DNA of 64,000 nt from Amoebophrya sp. A120. Taxonomy: Eukaryota > Sar > Dinophyceae > Syndiniales > Amoebophryaceae. The notes under the pieces are model-generated. The model was not told the DNA's origin and did no database searches. It saw only the letters and a list, made by a program, of their open reading frames with translations. The translations under genes were made by a program, and so were the position numbers. The stretch is from contig CAJINV010000002.1 of assembly GCA_905178155.1 (NCBI GenBank), positions 2,378,162-2,442,161 on the forward strand, read 5' to 3'. This document shows, in pieces, positions 54,601 to 62,349 of this stretch (position 1 is the first letter of the stretch; the number at the start of each line of letters is the position of its first letter).

Positions 54601-55961
54601 TGAGTAAAAACGTACCCACCCCAGAGTTGTCATGCAGATTTGCCATGACAGGAACATTTGTGATGCGCAACCCCATGAGAGGCATTTCCAATCGTGTTTT
54701 GGAATTTGTGATGCTGTAAACAGGATCAGCAGGTCGATTTGTGACGCGGCTTTCCTTGCTAACTTGCACTACCTTACGGACTGAAACTTGTCATGCGTGA
54801 CTCACAAAACTCCTAGGTTTGTGTTGCAAAATCTCCATCCTGACTCTGGTGTGGGTACGTTTTTACTCAGGATAGCACCGGCGTTTGGTTTTGCGAGGAA
54901 CTGGAACTCTGCTGGGACGCGGTTTCGGCGTTATAAGCGCCCTATCCTGTGTAAAAACGTCCCCACCCCAGAGTTGTCATGCAAATCTGCATGCTGAAAA
55001 TGTTTCTCATGCGGAGCCACATGAGAAGCATTTTCCAGGTGTGTTCTGGAATTTGTCATGCTCCAATCGGCATGATATAGTAGATCTGTGATGCTGCTGA
55101 GCTAGCTCAAACAGCACTACACTACGAGCCCAAATTTGTCATGCAAAACGGCCAAAACTTGTGGATTTGTCTAGCCGAGTCCCGATCTTGACTATGGGGT
55201 GGGGACGTTTTTACATAGGATACGCCCTGCTGCTGGTTCTTATTTGGGACGTCTTGCAGCACATGATCAGCTGGAGGCGTGGAAGACGACTCCAGGTTAG
55301 CAGTGCCCAGCCTTGTCTGGCGCTCTACTTGATCCTCGTCCTGCGCAAGCACTACATTGCCTGCCAGGTCACCACCACTCCCGACGACCCCAGCACTCCC
55401 AACCGTTGGGAAAAAAACTTGGTGCTCCCAGAGCATGCGAAACCGGGAGTGGGTTAGCAAGTGCTTCACGTTTTTGCTCGTGCGCTGGGAAGTTTGCGAA
55501 GTAGATGCGGCTGTTGTAGTAGTGGAGGTGGGAACAGCAGCTGCATTACTGGTGATTGTCGGTGTAATATTTTTATCCCGCTCCAAAACCACCGGACTTG
55601 CGCCCGGAATGAGCGACGTGTCTTCAAACAGCTGCACATGCCCCGAAGCGCGACCGACCGCGACGAAGGCTTTACCTCCCAGGCTCACGCAGGAAACGTA
55701 ATCAGGGCTGTTGAACAAAGGTCGCGGAGAAGTTGTGAGGTTTGTTCCCTGCCGATGCTCCTCCCGCTGCTGTTGTTGTGTTTCCGCAGCTGTAGGGCTG
55801 CTGGAAGCTGCGCCAGACGTGGCAAGTCGTATCTCGTTATCGGCATCAGTATCGTCTACACTTGGTCTCGCAATGTCCTTGATGCGCAGGTAATCCACAC
55901 GAGGCAGCGGGTCTTTCTCCCCCGCCTGGCTGTGTGCAGGGGGGGGTCGGGCGACGGACAT
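48648..55961 (-). CDS. VPS41: Gene J: VPS41, HOPS complex subunit
   Basis: VPS41 is the HOPS subunit that tethers membranes for fusion with the lysosome or vacuole. Nine exons (55223-55961, 54875-54942, 53704-54595, 53312-53549, 50759-53006, 49958-50597, 49278-49692, 48957-49011, 48648-48747) give exactly 1785 codons after removal of eight introners. The first ATG is at 55961. The N-terminal half is a degenerate WD40 propeller (CVSLGGKAFVAVGRASGHV, QLQIAAWTTEKGVKLLD). The C-terminal half is an alpha-solenoid with the clathrin-repeat pattern of the family: LDRVMCDMVLQRLI, LALLYEKKQQFQPALEVLL and, most telling, ALVFLLSKAGLAKEAVKIFL followed by DVEKAILFVSTREQ and ELWEYAL. At 1784 residues it is about twice the animal protein, because of Ser/Thr-rich insertions between conserved blocks. 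The C-terminal RING seen in animal VPS41 was not found. Family call firm; VPS39 or VPS8 fit less well. Confidence 0.85.
48748..48956. mobile_element. Introner I56 (family F5, TTTCACTGTGA type)
   Basis: Intron of gene J; TSD ACTGC exact. The junction reads YERQWGQRLG. Confidence 0.92.
49012..49277. mobile_element. Introner I57 (family F6)
   Basis: Intron of gene J; TSD CAGTT/CAGTC (4 of 5). Diverged copy of the I40 type. Confidence 0.85.
49693..49957. mobile_element. Introner I58 (family F1)
   Basis: Intron of gene J; TSD TTCCC/CTCCC (4 of 5). Confidence 0.9.
50598..50758. mobile_element. Introner I59 (family F2)
   Basis: Intron of gene J; TSD TGACC exact. Confidence 0.92.
53007..53311. mobile_element. 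Introner I60 (family F4)
   Basis: Intron of gene J; TSD AGATG exact. Left end TATTACAGTGAAAAATGCCC. Confidence 0.92.
53550..53703. mobile_element. Introner I61 (family F2)
   Basis: Intron of gene J; TSD CAGCA exact. The right terminus reads GGATC instead of GGATA. Confidence 0.9.
54596..54874. mobile_element. Introner I62 (family F3)
   Basis: Intron of gene J; TSD GCACC exact. The junction reads QTPVPSDFVD. Confidence 0.92.
54943..55222. mobile_element. Introner I63 (family F3)
   Basis: Intron of gene J; TSD CGCCC exact. Separated from I62, of the same family, by a 68-nt exon. Confidence 0.92.
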
Positions 55962-56539
55962 GTTGTAGTTTTGTGACGATTTACAGTTCCTCTTGTGCAA
56001 GAACTACTTTAGAGGTTTGGGACCGCGATTGGAAGTTTCGATATCTCTCAACCACCATTTTAAAACCGGAGAAGCGTCCTCCGTTCTTCTGTCTAGACCA
56101 AAGTTGGTGATAAAGATTTTCTGCCTAAGTAGATCTTCGACGCAGCTCGCTCCAAGCAAGGAGCGACGCACTTGATAAGATATCTGTATAGGAACTTTCG
56201 CAGTGTTTGGTCGGGCGAAAGGAATTGAAAACGTCCTAGATGAGCCACTGATGGTGGAAGAACACAAGCACACTTTCGCAAAAAATCAGTGCGCCCGGAG
56301 ATGGGAGTGCCTATTTTTGGTGCACTGTGGTAACGGAAACGAACCAGGTTTCATCTTGCAGTTGCGAGAATGGAACTTCAAACATGACCTCGCAACACAA
56401 AAAATACACTATGCGGCGACGTCGCCTCTTTTTTCATCTTCTACGGTGCGCAATAGTGCCTGGTAAGGAGGAGGACAAAATTACCCTCTGCAATGGATGC
56501 GAGAGCGAGTACAAAGGACCATAAACGAAGTAAGTAGCT
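55962..56539. other. Intergenic region between genes J and K
   Basis: 578 bp; nothing recognised. Confidence 0.6.
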
Positions 56540-58507
56540 CTATCTGTTTTTCTTCAATAAAGTAAAGCCATGGACCTCAGACGAAGTAGTTTTACCCAGA
56601 TGGACCCTGCTGGCTTGCGACGGTCCTCCTCGGGGGAGCGATTCTTGCTGTCCCTGATTTTGATTGCTATTACCACGCTGATGTCCTCCATCGTCTTTCT
56701 CGTCCTTCCGATTACCCCCACTTGCACCTCGTGCTCCACTTCGATCTCCCAAATGTTTCTCCTTTACCCGCAACTGCCACGTCAACGCGATGTGCTTGAC
56801 CGTGTGATGCAGCTTCTCGTGGTGGAAGTGGTAGCCGAGTAACGCGCCGACGACACACCCGATGAAGTGCGCCCCGTGGGCGGTTTGTACTTCCGCGTTG
56901 CTCCAGGGAATGTTGTCGGCAGAGGAGTTACCATTTCCCGACGAAGCGGAAAACCAGCTGTTCACATATTTCATGTAAAACCCCGTGTACAGGCCGGATT
57001 CCGCCGGCCGCGGACACCAAACGATGAACTGAATCACGAAAGTCAATGGTATGCGTCCCGCTTTCAGGTAGATCAAACTGTGCAGGATGATCAACGCAAA
57101 CACAAACCCGGAGCAACCTAATTGCCCGGCATCCGGATGTCCGTTGGTCAGGTGGTAAACGCTGCAGGAGACCGAAATCCAGAAGAACAGTTTCAACAAG
57201 CCATACGCGCCGAATTGGTGCTCCGCGGTCGGCCCGACCAGCATCAAATGCGTCAGATTTTGTCGCATGTGCTCCGCGTTGCCATGCGCGAAACTCTGGG
57301 TGAAGATGCGGAGGTAGGTCTTGTAATCTTTCACATTCGTTAATTCCCACGGGTAGAAGGTGAAATAGTCCATTTTTTGGTCGTCGTTCGCATAGTAGTG
57401 AACGAGAAGGCAGAGGAGAGAAAACAGCAGCAAAAACGGAATGTCCAGGTCCCAAACGCGAATCAGTGCCGCGAGGAATCGGGCGAGGAAGTTGCGCTGG
57501 ATTTGAGGTCTATGTGGAAGATGATGTTGAGCAGGATTTATTTCCTGGTCCAAGCCCTGTCGTTTCATTCTTTCACCGGAATCAACATAATTGCCTCCAC
57601 CGTTAGATGAACCGGACGGGAAAAAATCCAAGTGAGTCAAAACCCAGTCCGCGATCCTTTCCGGACTTCGGTGCGCTCGCTTCTCGGAGAACACGACTAT
57701 GTCTCTGATAAAATTGTGGTTGTGGAATTCCAGATGCTCTAAAAAAGCGTCCAGCTTCTGCTCCGCGTACCTGTGTGCTCTTTCTAACCGATAGTCTACT
57801 TCTGTTCTTGCGGTTGTCGTGGCTCCTGTGGTAGAAGTAGTAGGAGGCTCTGCGGCTGCTGCACTGGCATTTATTCTTGACACCTTCTCCTCTGCGTTAT
57901 ATTGAAGAAGGTCACGCTCTGTTGTAATTCTGGTCACGGAAACGAGAGTTTGCGCCTCCGGTAGCTCTACTGCGAGCTTTTCCCGTCCACTTGTTGCGTT
58001 TGCCCTATTTGCATGGTCCGCGATGCTGGCACTTGGTCGTTCATGTAGTTCCGGAAGATTTTCTTGAGAAAAAACCCCACCAGGAGGTTCTTGATCTTCT
58101 CCCCGCTGAACCTCGACTCCGGTGTTCTCTCCTTCTCCCGTTCGCAGGAACAAAACGTCCTCCTGGTTTATTTTCTCATCAACACCGTCGGAAATTTCCG
58201 GGGCGCGATTAAAATCTTCTTCCTCGTCCGGTGGTAACAGCTTCGGTAACTGCACCCTTTCTGTTTTCGAGTCGTCGCTATCATCCATGATATCCCGGGT
58301 CACCCGAATCCAGGCGTTCTCCGGCGGGGGGCGACTGCTGCGCTGCGACGTAGTTTTGAGCAGGCTTTTTCGCAGGGGGGTAGAGGGTCGATTCTCGTTT
58401 GAGTGGTCTTCACCGACTTCTTCTGGGGTAGAAGTTGTACCAGGCGCTGTGAGTGCACCTGCACTCGTCCTGCTGTTCGTTCCATGCGTTGTAGTGGGTT
58501 TGGACAT
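56540..58507 (-). CDS. Gene K: rhomboid intramembrane serine protease, intronless
   Basis: A single uninterrupted frame of 655 codons from the ATG at 58507 to the stop at 56540. The N-terminal half is a cytosolic, charged low-complexity region. The rhomboid core starts near residue 350 with the first membrane helix (IPFLLLFSLLCLLVHYY). It then has FTQSFAHGNAEHMRQNLTHL (the HxxxN loop-helix region), the nucleophile motif LGCSGFVFA (GxSG serine) and the helix AHGAHFIGCVVGALLG with the catalytic His. Both dyad residues are present, so an active enzyme is expected. The C-terminal tail is Gly/Asn/Gln-rich and basic. Rhomboids of apicomplexan relatives cleave surface adhesins; a similar role here is inference. 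Intron- and introner-free, unlike genes A to G and J. Confidence 0.88.
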   Translation of the reverse strand: MSKPTTTHGTNSRTSAGALTAPGTTSTPEEVGEDHSNENRPSTPLRKSLLKTTSQRSSRPPPENAWIRVTRDIMDDSDDSKTERVQLPKLLPPDEEEDFNRAPEISDGVDEKINQEDVLFLRTGEGENTGVEVQRGEDQEPPGGVFSQENLPELHERPSASIADHANRANATSGREKLAVELPEAQTLVSVTRITTERDLLQYNAEEKVSRINASAAAAEPPTTSTTGATTTARTEVDYRLERAHRYAEQKLDAFLEHLEFHNHNFIRDIVVFSEKRAHRSPERIADWVLTHLDFFPSGSSNGGGNYVDSGERMKRQGLDQEINPAQHHLPHRPQIQRNFLARFLAALIRVWDLDIPFLLLFSLLCLLVHYYANDDQKMDYFTFYPWELTNVKDYKTYLRIFTQSFAHGNAEHMRQNLTHLMLVGPTAEHQFGAYGLLKLFFWISVSCSVYHLTNGHPDAGQLGCSGFVFALIILHSLIYLKAGRIPLTFVIQFIVWCPRPAESGLYTGFYMKYVNSWFSASSGNGNSSADNIPWSNAEVQTAHGAHFIGCVVGALLGYHFHHEKLHHTVKHIALTWQLRVKEKHLGDRSGARGASGGNRKDEKDDGGHQRGNSNQNQGQQESLPRGGPSQASRVHLGKTTSSEVHGFTLLKKNR

Positions 58508-59498
58508 AATTGTACTTGTTCTCTTGAGAAGAAGAACTTCCCGTGTTATTGAACGCGATACTTTCGCAGAAAGTATGAGAGGCGGGCCGACAAATAAATG
58601 TATTAAATGGTATTATAAAAAAGTTGTTCAATGAATATAGAAGCGATTTTTGAGTGAATGAAGACATGAGGTCCTGCATTGAAGATGTAAAATTCCGGGC
58701 GACCAATAGTTTTACTTTCAGGAGACACGACCAATAGTTTTACCTTCGTAAACTGTCACACCGACACGACCGAGGCGAGCAGCTATCTAGTAGTACACCT
58801 CCGAGGCTTGTAGAAATAAACCGAACATTTTTCCGAAAATCAAAATAACTCGACCGAGGCGACCGAAAGCTATATCAACAAGATACATCATTTATTACCG
58901 AGGCCGATCGCAGTAACGGTGGAGCATTGAGGGTTACCAAATGTTGAGAATCTCCGAGTTTAGGTGTAGGAGACAAGCCGAACATCACTTCTGTAGTACT
59001 GACCACCTAGTGCAGAGAGATGCATCACAACCGACCAACACATTTTTACCTGAACAAGGGATAATGCACAAGAAAAACCGCACACCTCACGCCGTGTTCG
59101 AGGCACCGCTGGAAAAAACAAGCGCATCTAAAAATTTATCGTTAGATTTGATATTTCTCGCAACTACTGCGTACAGGTTGAATATCGACAAGGCCGATTT
59201 CGAAAGCGTAACATTTCGTTCCATAGTTGTTCTGTATCTGCGCTTGCAGCTTTGAAGTATTGTATTGTATCCCTCAGAGTTGTGCTGGTGTCGCATCAAA
59301 CTGTTTTAATATCGTAGGAGAAGGCCGCGCGTTCGTCGGGAGGGGTGGGAAGCTCGGGTCAACACAACACACGTTGTGTTTTTCATTTTCGTGGTGGGTT
59401 GGTACAAAATGAAAGGAGTTCTTATTTTTCGGCTGCTTTTGTACTGCTGGGCTGAAGGTTTAAATGGGAACAAGTATGCCACCTCCGACGCTGACAAC
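58508..59498. other. Intergenic region between genes K and L
   Basis: 991 bp. Near the K start there are repeats (58700-58743) and several copies of ACCGAGGCGA-like words (58760-58905); no gene. Confidence 0.55.
58700..58743. promoter_or_regulatory. 16-bp direct repeat upstream of the rhomboid gene
   Basis: CGACCAATAGTTTTAC at 58700-58715 and 58728-58743, about 200 bp upstream of the K start. CCAAT is included in each. A regulatory role is inferred from position only. Confidence 0.3.
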
Positions 59499-60445
59499 TT
59501 ACTCTTCTTCCGGATTCCAGGGCGGCAGATTGTCTTCGATCGCACCTGGTGGGATTGCGATTGGATTTGGATTGCACAAAAATAGCATTTGTTCGTGATC
59601 TTCATCCTCAGTCATGCATCCGCGACGGAAAAAAACTGTGTACTCAACAAATGCATGACAAAGACCAGAGAAACAAAACATACCCAAGATTTTTGGTGCG
59701 TCGCAGCCGAGGACCTCGCCCACTTGCTTGCCACCCATGTAGAAAAGAAACATTGGCTTTGCCTTTGCTTTGCACGCCAGGTATTTTTCTTCAATTGCTG
59801 GCACAACGGATAAATCCATCTGGTTTTTTTTTTAAAAAATTTGTCATGCGTACAACTTGCAGGTAAAGTCTATTGATATAGTGGAAACGCTACGTTACCT
59901 TTCATGCAGATGCAGATCGAGACATCAAATGTGATATCGTGTACCATGTAAAACTGCCCTCGCAGTTCCCAAAAATACACTATGCATTGCAAACGTGTCA
60001 GAGTCAGGAGGTCACGGCCAGATTCGATATTTAGTGGCATTTTCAGTACTGAGAGATCGTGCAAGACAAACGCAGCTCTCTGGGGTGAGACATAGATTGT
60101 AAAGCTAAGCGTAGTTCTGCACATATCAAATCTCGTAAAATCTCAAGCGCCCTGACAACTTCGCGATGGATATCCGTGTTTGCTGCCAAGGACTTGAATG
60201 TTGGTTCCATCTGTGCGCAGGGTCCGTACCATTGGTGGTACCTGATCATTTTTTTGTTGTGTCTTCATCTTCAATAGGCTTCTGGATGACAAAGCCGATG
60301 TCTCATGCGTCAATAATGCATCACAAATTCCCAGAAACAAAAAGTACACGTCCAGCACGATTAGCCTCTTCTCGCTGGCAATGACTGACTCGAAGTCTTC
60401 CTGCGTGGCGATGGCCTTGATGAGCTTTACCTCCTTGCCCGCCAT
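59499..60445 (-). CDS. Gene L: thioredoxin-domain protein of the NME8 / outer-arm dynein light chain type
   Basis: The ATG at 60445 opens AGKEVKLIKAIATQEDFES and RLIVLDVY, then a GT-AG intron (60242-60347) joins to HQWYGPCAQMEPTF, a thioredoxin active site with the sequence WYGPC (single-gap CxxC replaced, only the second Cys kept). The next exon, from about 59816 down, carries VVPAIEEKYLACKAKAKPMF and GGKQVGEVLGCDAPK, the cis-Pro strand and C-terminal helix. The domain order and the GxDAP ending match thioredoxin domains of NME8/NME9 and of dynein-associated thioredoxins better than housekeeping thioredoxin. The tail is acidic and ends at 59499. The splice between the two halves (59817 to about 60125) is not solved. 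A flagellar role fits a flagellated spore stage, but is inference. Confidence 0.72.
60242..60347 (-). other. Canonical GT-AG intron of gene L
   Basis: Starts GTACTT and ends GATCAG on the minus strand; joins VLDVYHQWYGPC exactly as in thioredoxins. Confidence 0.75.
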
Positions 60446-62349
60446 TGTGGACGGAGTAGGAGTTCAAATTTAAAAGAGAAAAATTTATCGGCTGTCTTAG
60501 CCCCTAGCTTTGGCTATCGAATAGATGCTTCTCAGAAGATACGTGAACAAGAGTTTACGTGGCACAGCGTTGCGTTGAGCCGATCTAGTACAAACGAGAG
60601 AGAGGAGCTGCGGTAGAGAATTTCAAAGTGCAACACCGTGAAAGACATGGGATTAGAGTCGACAAAGACGCTATCGACCCGATGTTTTGTTCACTCATCT
60701 ATCTCTCCTCTCCGGGACGTCCCGTTCCTTCTCGCGCTCGTTTATTTATAGGGGTTTTCGCTCTCTCTATCTGCAGTTCGATTCGCAACTCTGCAACCGA
60801 GAATCAGTTTTCCTCGGACTCATGTTCGTCGGGGAGCTTAGTAGACCATCAAGATGGAGATGCACAAGACCATGCGTCATGGTGCTGACGTACTAGAAAA
60901 ATGAAGTCAAAATATCAGCCGACAGAAGACCGCATCTACGAAACCCGAACGCGAACACTCGAAAGCAGCAGGCTAGCCTAGGCGACGCAAGAAAGTCTTT
61001 CACTTCATTTTCGAGAGGGAGACAGAGCTCCCGAGGGACTACTTCGAGGGCTCATAAAGAGATCTAGCAAGCAGCCTGCCCGCGGCCGGGCCCGTGCGGC
61101 ACCTGCGCGACCGACCGGAACGCCGCACGGCGAATCGCCCAGGCCGCGCGGGCGACCGATGTAAGGCTCTGGGGCCGAGGGGCTACGCAGGCGGCCAGCA
61201 ACTGCAGGAGGCACAGCAAGGGCCGCCGGAGAGCAGCAGGCGCATGAAGGGCGGGGGGGAGCAGCGGGCGCAATGCCAGCACCCTCCAACGCGCCGAGGC
61301 CGGCGGCCCCGCCCGCAGAAGCGGCAAAACTGCCGAGGGCCGCCCCGCCCCGGGCGCCCACTTTTGGGCCTCGCCCGGACGCCTGCGGCGCGCCCCGGAC
61401 CCTGCCGGCCCGAGGAGCCGGGGGCGCCCAAAGCGGTCGCCCAACTTTGAAACAAAGGGAGGCCGGGGGGGCCTGCGTTGCCGGCGGCGCGGTCTGTGGT
61501 CTCGCAGTTTTCCCCAGCACACTGCGCCGCCGGCCGGCAACGCTTCGCAGCAAAATTTTTGCAGCGGGGCCCCCCCCCGATGCACACCCGGGGAGTCTGA
61601 GGGGCGGGAAACCCGACGCACACCCAAAAGGCCCCCCGGCCCCCCGGCCATCTTGCTCGCCCCCCCCCTGCTCCTGGGTCTGCGCGCGCTCTGCGCGCGA
61701 AGCAAGGGGCCTCCATTCCCAGCGGCACGCCCGCCGCTGTATAGAAACAATTGGCCACGCCGCCCGCGCCGCAGGTACACGACACGGCCGAGCACCCGCG
61801 CGGCGGGCCTTCGGCGGGGGCGCGCACTCTTCCGCGGGCATCTGCCGCGCGACTCGGCGCGGCCGGCTGGAAACCGCCAGGCAGGCAACACCAAACGCGC
61901 CCCCTTCGCATCAGCTCGCGCGTGTGTCGCGGCGCACCTTTCTTGTCCAGCGCCAACAAAACCCGCGGCAGGTTCACACGGCGACCGCTACCTTGAACTG
62001 GAACAGCCACCAGCTCGCGGGCAGCTGGGGGGGGGCCAGTTCCTCTTGGTTTCCCACCCCCTGCCGGCTAGGGCGGGACTCGGATGCCCCAGAGCCTTTT
62101 CCTCGGTCACAATTTTACGCAGTAGCTTCATGAGCCTCTGTTCATGTGGAACGCGGCATTTACTTGGCCCAAAACAACGATTAGAACACAGATAGTCTAG
62201 GTCTCCTGCGCACTGCTGCTGCATGCGTACAGGCGTTTGCCGCACACTTTTCAAAGCACTTACATGCGTTATTTGCTGTCGCTTTCTACTTTCAGCATAC
62301 TTTTCGTTTTGGAGCTAGATTCTCTTTTCCGATGAATCAACAAACCCCA
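60446..62349. other. Intergenic region between genes L and M with a GC-rich island
   Basis: 1.9 kb. Positions 61010-62100 are strongly GC-rich and open in several frames on both strands at once, which reflects lack of AT-rich stop codons, not coding. No introner ends recognised at its borders. Confidence 0.6.
61010..62100. repeat. GC-rich island of foreign composition
   Basis: Visibly far more G+C than the genes on either side, with GGCGCGCCC-like words. Similar in texture to the inserts in I1, in I64 and at 35000-35450. It may be a dispersed repeat class; identity between copies was not established. Confidence 0.5.

Noticed and set aside
59870-60124. A further introner in gene L
   Set aside because: TGCATTGCAAACGTGTCAG resembles an F1 end, but no matching second end or TSD in the right order was found.
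61005-62195. Long overlapping open frames on both strands
   Set aside because: The region is so GC-rich that stop codons are rare in all frames. No domain, start context or frame preference.
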